Shown: positions 50,562-59,887, counted from the stretch's first letter. The stretch: 64,000 bases of DNA from Streptomyces sp. NRRL B-24484 (GCF_000717715.1 NZ_JOAI01000034.1:1-64000), one strand, 5' to 3'. Notes: generated from the sequence alone by a model not told the origin. Numbers and translations are program-made.

Positions 50562-50651
50562 GCGTCCACGCTAGGCCCTCGGCCGGTGGGCTTTGAGGCC
50601 ACCTCGGGCGTGCTGGCGGCCGCTGACCGTGCCGGACAGGCCGGGGCGGCG

Positions 50652-51557
50652 TCAGGGCAGGAGGACGGCCTTGCCACGGTTGCGGTGGGCCTCCAGGTCG
50701 GCGTGGGCCTGTGCGGCCTGCGCCAGCGGGTAGGTGCGCCAGATCGGGACGGTGAGCCTGCCCTCGGCGGCCAGGTGCACCAGCTCCGGCACGGACTCCT
50801 CGCCCTGGCCCGAGGTGCCGGCGCTGAAGCGGACGCCGTACCGGGCGGCGGCCCTGTCGGCGATGGTGAGGACGTGGTCGGCGTCGCCGACCAGGGCGAC
50901 GGAGTCGGCGAGCACCCCGGCGCCGGAGGCGTCGAGGACGGCGTCGACCCCCTGCGGGGCCGCGGCCCGGACCCGCTCCACCCAGCCGTCGCCGTAGCGG
51001 ACGGCGGTGGCGCCCAGGGCGGTGACGCGTTCGAGGTCGTGCTCGCCGGCCGTGCCCACGACGGTGACGCCGCGGGCGACCGCCAGCTGCACGGCGAGCA
51101 CCCCGACGCTGCCGCCGGCGCCGTGGACGAGCAGGGTCTGCCCCTGCTCGACGCCGAGCTGGTCCAGCACCCGGTGCGCCGTCCGGCCGACCGTGACCAG
51201 CGAGGCGGCGGCCTCCCAGGACAGCGCGGGGGGCTTGGCCACGGGCCGGTCCAGCAGGGCGTACTCGGCGTAGCTGCCGCCCGTGGTGGACCCGAGGACC
51301 TCGTCCCCCACCGCCGCACCCGCCCGCTCGCCGACGGCGTCGACGACCCCGGCCGCGTCCAGGCCGGGCACCACGGGGAAGCTCGCGGGGGCGACGGCGG
51401 CCATCAGGCCGGACCGGATCTTCAGGTCGAGCGGGTTCACGGAGGCGGCGCGCACCCGGATCCGGACCTGGCCCGGTCCGGGCTCCGGCGGGGTGACCTC
51501 CGACAGCTGCAGCACCTCGGGCGCGCCGTACTCGGAGAAGGTGATCGCTTCGGACAT
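50652..51557 (-). CDS. zinc-free NADP-dependent quinone oxidoreductase-like alcohol dehydrogenase
   Basis: 301 residues of the MDR superfamily, quinone-reductase branch. VRAASVNPLDLKIRSG is the N-terminal GroES-like signature and FPVVPGLDAAGVVDAVGE the typical middle motif. LLVHGAGGSVGVLAVQLAVA is the NADP loop (A-x-G-x-V-G). The structural and catalytic zinc cysteines of classical ADHs are absent. It reduces quinones or enones with NADPH. ATG 51557 has GGGAG upstream. Confidence 0.9.
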   Translation of the reverse strand: MSEAITFSEYGAPEVLQLSEVTPPEPGPGQVRIRVRAASVNPLDLKIRSGLMAAVAPASFPVVPGLDAAGVVDAVGERAGAAVGDEVLGSTTGGSYAEYALLDRPVAKPPALSWEAAASLVTVGRTAHRVLDQLGVEQGQTLLVHGAGGSVGVLAVQLAVARGVTVVGTAGEHDLERVTALGATAVRYGDGWVERVRAAAPQGVDAVLDASGAGVLADSVALVGDADHVLTIADRAAARYGVRFSAGTSGQGEESVPELVHLAAEGRLTVPIWRTYPLAQAAQAHADLEAHRNRGKAVLLP

Positions 51558-51740
51558 CGGAACTCCCGGGGGGAAGCAGGGTGGACAGGGCCGCAGGTGC
51601 CCCGACCCACTCTGCTGCGGCCCGGGCGGAACCGCCGCCCGGAGCACCGGCCCGGGCACCGGCCGGCGTCCCGGCCCGAACGGGGTGGGCGAAGAACCGG
51701 GCGCGACCCGGTGGTGTCCGGGGCGGGAAGGCCGGTCCGC

Positions 51741-52123
51741 ATGGTCTCGGTGGTGCAGAACTGGCGATCGACTGTGCGGATGCCTACGGGCTGGCCCGGT
51801 TCTGGAGCGCGGTGACCGGCCGGCCGCTGCATCCGGACGACCGACCGGGTGATCCGGAGGTCCAGGTGGAACTGGCCGCCGGCACCTTCCTGTACTTCAA
51901 CCAGGTGCCCGAGCCGAAGACGGTCAGGAACCGGGTCCACCTGTGTCTGCGTCCGGAGACCTCGCGCGACCGGGAGGTGGAACGGCTGCCGGGCCTCGGC
52001 GCCGCCCTCGTCGCCGACCGCCGGAACCCCGACGGCTCGGGCCGGGCGGTCCCGGCCGATCCCGAGGGCAACGAGTTCTGCGTCCTGCGCAGCGACTCCG
52101 ACCGGGCCGCGCCGACGCCCTGA
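51741..52123 (+). pseudogene. VOC (glyoxalase-like) protein gene with one-base frameshift
   Basis: ATG 51741 (GAAGG upstream) starts MVSVVQN, the usual opening of this streptomycete VOC family. The frame then fails, while the next frame continues as LAIDCADAYGLARFWSAVTG, KTVRNRVHLCLRP and DPEGNEFCVL to a TGA at 52121-52123. Restoring one C at about 51761 (AAC-CTG) rejoins them into a 127-residue protein. Without it the product is a 24-residue peptide. Either the gene is recently dead or the assembly lost a base. The intact family binds small ligands or metals and often gives resistance or degradation functions. Confidence 0.7.
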
Positions 52124-52150
52124 CGGTGCCGTGACCGTCCTTCGCGGCTG

Positions 52151-53119
52151 TCAGAGCAGCACGGTGCAGCCGCGGTCGCGGAGGCCCGGCAGCCAGTCCG
52201 GCAGGACCTCGGGCTTCGTCCAGCGCAGGTCGAGCTTCTCCAGGGCGGGCAGGCCGGCGAGCGCGGCGGGCAGCTCGGTGATCCGGGTCGCCCGCAGGTC
52301 GAGGTGCCGCAGCCGGGTCAGCCCGGCCAGCGACTCCGGCAGCCGCCGCAGCGGGTTGTTCCGCAGGTCGAGGACGCGGAGTTCGGCCAGCCGGCCGATC
52401 CCGTCCGGCAGTTCGGTGAGGCGGTTGTCGGCGAGGTGCAGCTCGCACAGCGCCCGCAGCCGGCCGATGCCCTCCGGCAGCGCCGTCAACCGGTTCCGGT
52501 AGAGGCGCAGTTCGCGCAGGTTCGCGATACCGCCGAGGGCGTCGGGCAGTTCGGTGAGCCGGTTGTCGGTGAGGTTGAGGTAGCCGAGCCGGTGCAGGCG
52601 GCCGAGGCTCTCGGGGACGGCGGTGAACCCGTTGTCGCTGAGGTAGAGGCAGTCGGTGAGCCCGGTCAGTTCGCCGATGGCCGCGGGGATGTGGTCGAGG
52701 CGGTTGTGCCCGAGGTCGAGCATCCGCAGTCCGGTGAAGGCCCCGATGCGGTCGGGCACGCCGGTGAGCTCGTTCTCGGCCAGGTTGAGCGAGTGCAGGC
52801 CGGTCAGCCGCCAGAGGGTGTCGGGGACGTCGGCGATGCCGTTGCCGCCGAGGCTCAGGTGGCGCAGGGCCGGTGCGTCGCCGAGTTCGGGCGGTACGGC
52901 GCCGATCCGGTTGCCGTACAGCAGCAGGGTGTGCAGCGCGGGCAGGGCCGCGACCGCCGCCGGCAGGTCGGTGAGCCGGTTGCCGTCCAGGTCGATCAGC
53001 CGCAGTCCCTCCTACGAGGCGAGGTCGGCGGGCCAGCGGGTGAGGCCGGCGTGCGGTGCGCGCAGGGCGGTCGGGGTGCCGTTCCGGTCACGGCGGAGGG
53101 CATCGGCCGGGAGGGTCAC
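52151..53119 (-). pseudogene. leucine-rich repeat protein interrupted by an in-frame TAG
   Basis: From GTG 53119 (AAAGG 8 nt upstream) the frame gives 35 residues, then TAG at 53012-53014, then continues in the same frame as bacterial-type LRRs for 286 more codons to 52151. About 11 repeats follow the L-x-x-L-x-L-x-x-N-x-L-x-x-L-P pattern (for example LRLIDLDGNRLTDLP, LRELRLYRNRLTALP, LRVLDLRNNPLRRLP). LRR proteins are interaction scaffolds. The repeat region is intact after the stop, so an internal start could still make the solenoid. It is the last gene of the trypco2-STAND block. Confidence 0.6.
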
Positions 53120-53162
53120 GTGAACTGCCTTTCGGATGCGTGCGGTTGGTCCGACACCGTGC

Positions 53163-54644
53163 TCAACTGCGGTTCAGCGAACGGGTGACGCCGGCCAGGG
53201 TGGCGGTGGTGAGCAGCCAGCCCGCGGCGATCAGGGCGTAGCCGAGCCACTGGTGGAGGCCCGTCCAGTACCAGGCGGTGCGCTGCCCGAAGCCGCCGAT
53301 CGGTACCAGCAGGTCGATCGTGTAGATCAGCGCGTTGAACGGCGCCCCCTGCCCGGCCTGGACGGGGGTGGGCGAGCCGTGCCGGAACGCCGCGGTGCCG
53401 GCGGCTATCAGCGCGGCCAGCCAGACCGCGGCCTGCCACGGGCGGTAGCCGTAACCGACCGTCGCGTCGAGCAGCCGGCCCCAGGTGCGGCCGAGCGGTC
53501 CCAGGGTGCGCCGGCGGCGGCGCTGCTTGGCCAGCAGCACCCGGCGGGCGTCGTCGTCGTGGCCGATCCGCCGGTACCAGGCGGCGAGTTGCTCGTACGG
53601 CTGCGGGGTGTAGCCGGGGGTGTGCTCCAGCCAGGCGAGGCGGTCGGCGAGGCCGGTGGCGCCCTGCAGCGAGGTGTAGCCGAGGCCGTCGAGCCGGGCG
53701 TCGGCGCTGCGGGCGTGCGCGTTGTCGTGCAGGACGGCGACCTGGGCGGCGCTCAGGTCGACGGTGCCCTCGGGGGCTGCGGCCGGGGTGAGGTGCAGGT
53801 CGCCGGCGGTGAGGCGGGTGGCGTCCAGGGCGGTGGTGCCGTCGCCGTGCAGGCGGGCGCCGTCCAGCGAGAGCCGGCTTCGGACGGTCGCTCCGGGCAG
53901 CTTCAGCACGCCGCGGGCGGTGAACCCCTCGGTGAGGATCATGGTGGAGGCGGTGAGGTCGTCCCCGGAGAAGGCCTCGCCGCCGGGGTTGTCGATCTCG
54001 GCGCCCTCCATGAACAGCCCGCCGCCGAAGTTCGCACCGACCAGGCGCAGTCCGCCTCGGGAGCGGAAGCCCTTCCGGGCGAAGCAGCCGCCCTCCATCA
54101 CCAGTCCCCCGGCCCACAGCGACCAGGCCGGGGCGGCGGACGGCGCCCCGGGCTCCCCCGACTCCGCGGGCTCCAGCAGTTCCGAGGCGGTCAACCGGAC
54201 TCCGCTCAGCCGGAGTTCACCGGTGACGTGGGCGCGGGTCAGGGTGAGCCGGCCCTCGATCACCGAGTCCTCGAAGAACAGGTTGCCGTCCACCCGCAGC
54301 AGCCAGCCGTCCAGGCCCGGCAGCCGGCAGTCGAGGAAGGAGGCCGAACGCATGGTGGCCCCGCGCAGCAGGACCTGCTGCTCGAAGGTGCACCCCCGCA
54401 GCTGCACCGGCAGCTCGACGGCGGCCCCGGTGAGATCCAGCTGCCCGGCGACGGTGGCACCGACGAGCCGCAGCCCGCCGACCCGCCCGCGGACGGCGGC
54501 CGGTCCCCCGCCCAGCAGCAGCGCGGCCACCACCTCGGCCCGGACGACCGTGTCCGCCGCACCCCGCAGGTCCAGTTCCTCCCCGCGCGGGAACGCCTCC
54601 CACAGCCGCCGCTCCGCCTCACCCAGCTCCTCGTACGCCGGCAC
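53163..54644 (-). CDS. membrane-associated beta-helix (pentapeptide-like) protein
   Basis: 493 residues. Residues 40-310 form a right-handed beta-helix-like repeat (LRLVGATVAGQLDLTGAAVE, LRLSGVRLTASELLE, LKLPGATVRSRLSLDGARLH). Then come a helical segment (YRRIGHDDDARRVLLAKQRR) and three C-terminal membrane helices (WQAAVWLAALIAAGTAA, NALIYTIDLLVPIGGF, WLGYALIAAGWLLTTATLA). The second has the L-I-Y-T-I-D-x-L-x-P turn seen in pore-like pentapeptide membrane proteins. Streptomyces relatives are annotated 'membrane-associated oxidoreductase', but no redox motif is visible. GTG 54644 has GGGGGAG upstream. Its neighbours are the STAND protein gene and the LRR gene. Confidence 0.75.
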   Translation of the reverse strand: MPAYEELGEAERRLWEAFPRGEELDLRGAADTVVRAEVVAALLLGGGPAAVRGRVGGLRLVGATVAGQLDLTGAAVELPVQLRGCTFEQQVLLRGATMRSASFLDCRLPGLDGWLLRVDGNLFFEDSVIEGRLTLTRAHVTGELRLSGVRLTASELLEPAESGEPGAPSAAPAWSLWAGGLVMEGGCFARKGFRSRGGLRLVGANFGGGLFMEGAEIDNPGGEAFSGDDLTASTMILTEGFTARGVLKLPGATVRSRLSLDGARLHGDGTTALDATRLTAGDLHLTPAAAPEGTVDLSAAQVAVLHDNAHARSADARLDGLGYTSLQGATGLADRLAWLEHTPGYTPQPYEQLAAWYRRIGHDDDARRVLLAKQRRRRRTLGPLGRTWGRLLDATVGYGYRPWQAAVWLAALIAAGTAAFRHGSPTPVQAGQGAPFNALIYTIDLLVPIGGFGQRTAWYWTGLHQWLGYALIAAGWLLTTATLAGVTRSLNRS

Positions 54645-54715
54645 CCGCCACTCCCCCGTCCGGTTGACACCGGGTCAGGAGCGTAGTGGACGGGGCGGGG
54701 ACGGCGGCGGGCCTG

Positions 54716-57700
54716 TCAGCCGAGCAGCCGTTCGCGGAGTGCCTCGGCCTTGCGGAGACCCCGTTCGACGGGCCACGGGACGTCCTCGGCGAGATCGCGG
54801 AGCAGCACGACCGCCTCGTCGAGGGCGGCCAGGGCGTCGGCCGACTCCACCTCCGTCCCGGCCAGTACCCGGGCGACGGCGAAGCAGTACAGGACGTCGA
54901 CGAGTTCCAGCGCGTGGGCCCGCGCGTCGAGCGCGACGAACCTCCGGGCGATCGGCACCGCCTTGGCCGTCACCCGCAGCCCTTCCTCGAAGCGGCCCAC
55001 CTCGGCGAGCCGCAGGCCCTGCTGGGCCGTCGTAAGACCCAGGCCGCTGCTCACCGCCTCGGAGTCGGCTTCGGCGAGCCGGCCACTGATGGCGAGGGCC
55101 TCGGTGGCGGCCTCCAGGGCCCGGTCGGGATCCGCGGGTTCCACGGCCAGACAGACGCCGGTCGTGGCCAGGCAGGCGGCGAGCAGCGCCCCGTACCCCG
55201 CCTCACCCGCTTCGGCGAGCGGGCGGCACAGCGCCACCGCGCGCTCCAGGTGGGGCAGCGCCTCGTCGCGCCGTTCCAGGTCGGCCAGCACCGAGCCGGC
55301 GGCCAGCCCGGCCAGTACCCGTGCCACGGTCCGGAACGGGACGGTCTCGGGCAGGCGTTCCGCTCCAGCGACCGATGCGGTGACGAACGCCTCGGCCTCG
55401 TCCGGGCGGCCCAGCATGAGCAGGAGGAACCCGCGGGTGCGGCGGGCCAGGTCCAGGACGGGCTCGTGGGGAGCCGCCTCCTCGGCCGTCAGGCGCCCTC
55501 GACAGTCCTCGGCCTGATCCAGGACTGCCAGCGCCTCGGCCGGACGCAGCCGGGTCAGCAGGACCTCGGCCAGCGAGCCCGACTCGGTGACGACGGCCAC
55601 CTGCTCGACGACGCCCCCGCGCTCGGCCAGCCGACGGCGGACGGTGACGGCCTCACGCGCCGCCGCCTCGGCCTCGCCGTACCGCGCCAGCCTCGGCAGC
55701 AGGTTCCTCACCTGGGCCAGCGCGGCCGCCAACCGGTCGCCGTAGCGTTCCGGGTCGTCCTGTGCGAGGTCCCGCAGCACGTCCGCGGCCTCCGCGGCGG
55801 CCTCGGCCGCCTCGCGCCGCCTCCCGGCGCAGAAGGCGAAGGCGCCGAGCAACTCGAGCATGTCGACCAGCTCGGACGGCCCCGTCGACGACGGCGACCC
55901 GGCGTTCCGACGGGCCAGGCGCACAGCCCTCCGCAGCGGCGCGACGGCCTCGTCGGGGCGGCCGAGCGCATCGAGGCACATGGCACGGCCGATCAGCAGC
56001 TCGATCACCACCGGGTAGAGCGCCTCGGTGGCGCCGGCGTAGCACGCGAGCACCGTGTCGAGGAGCTCCAGCGCCTCGCCTGCCCGATCCGCAGTGACCA
56101 GCATGCAGCGAAGGTTCCGCAGCAGACCGGCGAAGTTCCGGGCGATCGTGCGGGGCTGTGTCCTGGTGAGATCGTGGTAGGCGCCCGCCGCTTCCACGGC
56201 GGCGGTGATCGCGGCCTCCGCCCGGCCGTCCGCGGCGGACCAGGAAGCCAGTGTGGCGAGGCCCATCGCCCGGGACGACGCGAAGACGGCCGGGTGCTCG
56301 TCGTACAGCTCGGTGTAGATGCGTGCGGCTTCGCCGGCCGCCGCCAGTGCTCCTGCAGTGTCTCCGCAGTCCCCGCACTGGTTCGCCAGGGTGTTGAGCG
56401 ACATGGCCAGCTCGTCGCGGTGACCGTCCCGCTGCGCGACGACCTCCCGGAAGAGCGCGACGGACCTAGCAGCGGCCTCCACCGCCTCCTCGCTCTGCCC
56501 GAGTTCGCCGAGGTCGGTCGCGAGGGAGTTCCGGGACCGGGCGAGTGAGGGCCGGTACATCTCGGGAAGTTCCCGGTACAGGCGCTCGCGGATCCCGATC
56601 ACCCTCCGGGTCAGCAGCACCGCCTTGCGCCGGTCGCGCATCCGGCCGTGACAGTCGGCCAGGGTCCCCAATGCCATGGCCAGATCGGGGTCGTAGCCGT
56701 CCGGGTGCCGCTCGGCGAGCGGCTCGCACACCGCAACGGCCTCGGCAGCCGCATCGAGGGCCTCGCGGAAGTGGCCGACGGCGTTCAGCCGGATGGCGAG
56801 GTTGTTCAGGCGCAGCACGAGATCACCGGCGGCGCCGGGCACCTCGGCCAGGACGAGCCTGCGCTGGACGGCCACCGCCTCGGCCATGCTCTCCAGCGCC
56901 TCCGCGTGCAGGCCGAGGTCGCTCTGGGCCGACGACAGGACGCCAAGGGCGACGGCCAGTTGGTTGTGGGCACTGTCAGGGCCGGGATCGCCCGCCACCA
57001 CGGAACGGTAGTGGGCGACCGCCTCGCCGGCCGGCCCCAGTGCCTCGCTGCGCCTCCCCACGGCGCCGAGGCAGCCCGACTTGTTGGTCAGTGCGGCCGC
57101 CAGGGGCACCCGGACGGCCTCCGGGTGGCTCGCCAGCAACGGTTCGAGCAGTTCCACGGCCTTCGCCGCGGCCGCCAGCGCGTCCGCGGGCCTGCCCGCA
57201 TCGATGAGCCGGCCGGCCAGGCGCCGGTGCTCGACGCCCAGGGCGATTCCGTCCTCGGCACTCCCGTTCCCGGCAGCCGTACGCAGCCGGATCATACGCT
57301 CGGTCAGGTTGACCGCCCACGGAACGAGCACGTGCGAACTGCGCGGCAGGTGGGCCGCCAGCACCTCCAGTACCGCCAGTGGGGTCTCCGGGGAATCGAC
57401 CCGCTGCTGCAGGGCGTCCACCAGCGGCTGCGGCCGCTCCACCTGGGTGGCCACGTCCATGGTGGCCGTCCCGAGCCGTCCGACGTGACGGACACACAGA
57501 TCGGTGATCAGGTCGTCGAGCGTGCCGAGCAGCGGCGGGTGTGCGGCAGCACGGGCGAGCACCGTGAGCGCCCGGACCGACATCCGGCCGGGCTCCACCT
57601 CGGCGAGCAGACTGTCGACGAACTCGGGGTCGGAGAGGACGTGCCGGCCCACGAAGCGCTCGGCCAGCCGGTCGGGCTGCAGGACCTCCCAGGGGTCCGT

Positions 57701-59401
57701 GAAAGCCACTGGGTAGACGGTGTTGACCCAGTCCCGGACCGGCCGCATCTCGTGCGCACGCAGCTCCGCCAGGACCGGCACCCGGCGCAGCAGCGCGTCC
57801 CGCTCCTTCCCACCGAGGGAGGTACCTCCCAGGAGGGCAACAGCGGCGATGGCGTCCTCGGGCGCGCTGCTCTCGCCCAGCCGGAACGGAAGTGGTCGCT
57901 CCTGCTCGACCTGGGACCAGTAGAGTTGCTCGTGGTCGAGGATACGGTCCTCGGCGTCCTTCCCCTCCTCGTCGGCATCCCGCTCGGCGCGGTCCACGGC
58001 GCCGGTACCGGTGTCCAGGAGGTCGGCCAGTGCCGTCATGTGCAGTGTCAGCACGTTGCCCGACGTGAGCGCCGACGGCGATGGTGTGGGAAGGGCGTTC
58101 GCGCGTGCCGTCCAGGTCTCGTCCGCCGGCGTTCCCTCCGGGTCGACCAGGCGCCCGGCGAAGGCGGTCAGCGCCTGCCGGTAGAGGAGTTCGCGCGTCG
58201 CCCGGTCGGACGCCAGCACCGGTAGTTCGTCGACCCGGGCCTGGCGCAGCGCGGCGCCGTCACGCGCGTCCTTCGCCGATCCCCACCAGCTGCCCGCCGT
58301 TCGGGCGAGGAGCAGCACCTTGAGGGGCACGTGGCCGCGGTGGAGCCACCCGGCCTCCAACAGGCCCGACAGTTGGTCCCGCCTCGCCTCGGCGTAGTCG
58401 AGGACCACCAGCATGGGCTTCACCGTGTGCTGCAGCTCGGCCGACAGGTCTTCGGACCGGGCGGTCGGGTTCGGCCACAGAACCGTCCAGTTCGGGTCGT
58501 CCTTCGACAGGAGTTCCTCCAGGCGGGCGGCCAGCCTGGTCTTGCCCTGGCCGCCCGGGCCGTGGATCAGACGGACGCCGAAGCCCGGAGGTTCGCACCA
58601 CGTCCGGAGGTGTTCGAGGATCTCCTCTCGACCGTGGAAGCCCACGACCTCCCGGCTGGCCCTCAACAGGCCGGCGGGCGGCAGCGGCCCGATCGACGGT
58701 CCGGGGGCGTCAGTACGGCGCAGCCGGTCGAACTCCGCCTGGCCGAGGGTGGAGGAGTCGGCCCCGTGATCCTCCAAGGCCTTCAGGAAGCTCTTGTCGG
58801 CGTGCAGCACGTAGGCCGGGACGATCTCCAGCAGGCCGTGGCCGAACTCGGGCGCTTCCGCCTTGATGACGCCGATCAGCAGTCCGCCACTCGTCACGGC
58901 CGCGCCGGACAGTCCGGCCCACGGCAGTTCGGCGTCATCGCCGGCGGGGAGCAACGGATGATCGGCGAGGGCGAGGAAGTACCGGTTGCTCACGTAGCCG
59001 GTACCCGGGTTGACGGTGCCCACCAGTTGCATGGTCTCGACGGGAACGCGGCGCTGCTTCGGCCGTCCCGGGATCTGGATGGCGCGCGGGACGCCCCAGG
59101 TCTCGCACCGCTGCCCGGGACGCATGGTCGCCATCCGCCCCCACGACTCGGCCCGGGCCGGGGGCTCCTGCCATGTGGGGTCCTCGATGCGCAGCAGGGC
59201 CGCGTCGTCACGGCCCTCGGGCGTGCCGCGCCACACGACGTGCGCGTCGTGGTGCGGTTGGTGGCCCGGTCGCCACACCCGCACGGTCTGTCCCACCGGT
59301 CCAACGCCGTGGGCGGAGGCGAGCACGAGGCGCGGACCGATCGCGTACCCGCTGCTCCTGCTCTTCCCGTTCTGCACCGCGACCAGACGTGACTCGTCCA
59401 T
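54716..59401 (-). CDS. trypsin-like protease - STAND NTPase - TPR conflict-system protein
   Basis: 1561 residues. Residues 1-230 are a trypsin-like domain with an apparent triad: His31 (LVLASAHGVG), Asp66 (GRDDAALLRI) and Ser165 (WAGLSGAAV). Residues 260-700 are a STAND-type P-loop NTPase: REEILEHL entry, Walker A IHGPGGQGKTRLAA (about 282), Walker B MLVVLDYAEARRDQL (about 330), then a helical arm. Residues about 720-1561 are TPRs (ADALAAAAKAVELLEPLLAS and many like it). STAND proteins oligomerise when the sensor repeats bind a trigger; here a protease would be activated. ATG 59401 has GAGGGGG upstream. The trypco2 gene lies 51 bp upstream on the same strand. An antiviral or conflict role is inferred from the family. 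Confidence 0.9.
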   Translation of the reverse strand: MDESRLVAVQNGKSRSSGYAIGPRLVLASAHGVGPVGQTVRVWRPGHQPHHDAHVVWRGTPEGRDDAALLRIEDPTWQEPPARAESWGRMATMRPGQRCETWGVPRAIQIPGRPKQRRVPVETMQLVGTVNPGTGYVSNRYFLALADHPLLPAGDDAELPWAGLSGAAVTSGGLLIGVIKAEAPEFGHGLLEIVPAYVLHADKSFLKALEDHGADSSTLGQAEFDRLRRTDAPGPSIGPLPPAGLLRASREVVGFHGREEILEHLRTWCEPPGFGVRLIHGPGGQGKTRLAARLEELLSKDDPNWTVLWPNPTARSEDLSAELQHTVKPMLVVLDYAEARRDQLSGLLEAGWLHRGHVPLKVLLLARTAGSWWGSAKDARDGAALRQARVDELPVLASDRATRELLYRQALTAFAGRLVDPEGTPADETWTARANALPTPSPSALTSGNVLTLHMTALADLLDTGTGAVDRAERDADEEGKDAEDRILDHEQLYWSQVEQERPLPFRLGESSAPEDAIAAVALLGGTSLGGKERDALLRRVPVLAELRAHEMRPVRDWVNTVYPVAFTDPWEVLQPDRLAERFVGRHVLSDPEFVDSLLAEVEPGRMSVRALTVLARAAAHPPLLGTLDDLITDLCVRHVGRLGTATMDVATQVERPQPLVDALQQRVDSPETPLAVLEVLAAHLPRSSHVLVPWAVNLTERMIRLRTAAGNGSAEDGIALGVEHRRLAGRLIDAGRPADALAAAAKAVELLEPLLASHPEAVRVPLAAALTNKSGCLGAVGRRSEALGPAGEAVAHYRSVVAGDPGPDSAHNQLAVALGVLSSAQSDLGLHAEALESMAEAVAVQRRLVLAEVPGAAGDLVLRLNNLAIRLNAVGHFREALDAAAEAVAVCEPLAERHPDGYDPDLAMALGTLADCHGRMRDRRKAVLLTRRVIGIRERLYRELPEMYRPSLARSRNSLATDLGELGQSEEAVEAAARSVALFREVVAQRDGHRDELAMSLNTLANQCGDCGDTAGALAAAGEAARIYTELYDEHPAVFASSRAMGLATLASWSAADGRAEAAITAAVEAAGAYHDLTRTQPRTIARNFAGLLRNLRCMLVTADRAGEALELLDTVLACYAGATEALYPVVIELLIGRAMCLDALGRPDEAVAPLRRAVRLARRNAGSPSSTGPSELVDMLELLGAFAFCAGRRREAAEAAAEAADVLRDLAQDDPERYGDRLAAALAQVRNLLPRLARYGEAEAAAREAVTVRRRLAERGGVVEQVAVVTESGSLAEVLLTRLRPAEALAVLDQAEDCRGRLTAEEAAPHEPVLDLARRTRGFLLLMLGRPDEAEAFVTASVAGAERLPETVPFRTVARVLAGLAAGSVLADLERRDEALPHLERAVALCRPLAEAGEAGYGALLAACLATTGVCLAVEPADPDRALEAATEALAISGRLAEADSEAVSSGLGLTTAQQGLRLAEVGRFEEGLRVTAKAVPIARRFVALDARAHALELVDVLYCFAVARVLAGTEVESADALAALDEAVVLLRDLAEDVPWPVERGLRKAEALRERLLG

Positions 59402-59452
59402 CGGTCCCCCTCGTGTGCTCGGTCGTGCTGCGGCGTACGCGCCGAGAGCGGG

Positions 59453-59818
59453 TCAGTGCGCGATGCGGTCCGAGACGTCCTCGTCGTCGCCGCCGTCCAC
59501 GTGCTGGTCGATGATCCAGCTGCTCCGCGGTGTCGATCCGTCGGTGTCCGGCAGGGGGGCGGCAGGCTCGCCGGTGCGCGGGGTCAGCGTGAACGCCACC
59601 CGGTGGGTGCGGCCTCGGGACACTCCGGCCTCGGTCTCGGCGGAGACGACCCAGGCCTTGAACTTGCCGCCCCCCTTGGCCTCGGCGCGGAGTTCGATCT
59701 CGAACTCCATCTCGATCGGGCCGACCTCGAAGGAGAGGGGTTGGCCCGCTCCCCGGGAGGCCGCCTCCAGGAGTTCCATGCGCACGGCGTCCACGGCGTC
59801 GGCCAGACCGATCTCCAT
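59453..59818 (-). CDS. trypco2 (trypsin-co-occurring domain 2) protein
   Basis: 121 residues. The trypco2 pattern is complete: LADAVDAVRMELLEAASRG (amphipathic helix), FEVGPIEMEFEIELRAEAKG (first strands), KFKAWVVSAETEAG and THRVAFTLTPR. Such proteins are encoded next to trypsin-like or STAND-NTPase effectors in actinomycetes and are predicted to gate or localise them. The tail is acidic (GGDDEDVSD). The next gene on the strand is the protease-STAND-TPR protein, so the pair forms a module. Confidence 0.88.
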   Translation of the reverse strand: MEIGLADAVDAVRMELLEAASRGAGQPLSFEVGPIEMEFEIELRAEAKGGGKFKAWVVSAETEAGVSRGRTHRVAFTLTPRTGEPAAPLPDTDGSTPRSSWIIDQHVDGGDDEDVSDRIAH

Positions 59819-59856
59819 ACCCCACCCCCACGGCTGCGCGGGCGCACCCCGCGCCC

Positions 59857-59887
59857 GTTCGACTGGCCGTCAGGCTAGCCGTCGAAC
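59857..59887. promoter_or_regulatory. inverted repeat between glpD and trypco2
   Basis: GTTCGAC and GTCGAAC are perfect 7-bp outer arms, with GGC/GCC pairs inside. The repeat starts 39 bp upstream of the trypco2 start and ends 51 bp after the glpD stop. It is either the glpD terminator or the operator of the conflict module. Confidence 0.45.

Noticed and set aside
3992..53014. Genome-wide TAG recoding suggested by two in-frame TAG codons
   Set aside because: TAG is used as an ordinary terminator for the Gfo/Idh/MocA gene (16571) and the winged-helix gene (27944), and no suppressor tRNA or pyrrolysine gene is seen.
52151..53119. Tandem DNA repeats that could be a CRISPR or minisatellite
   Set aside because: The periodicity of about 69 bp is explained by LRR codons; units diverge at the DNA level and no spacer-repeat structure exists.
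53163..54644. A redox enzyme, as homologues are often labelled
   Set aside because: No nucleotide-binding, flavin or metal motif is visible; the repeats and membrane helices fit a beta-helix membrane protein instead.
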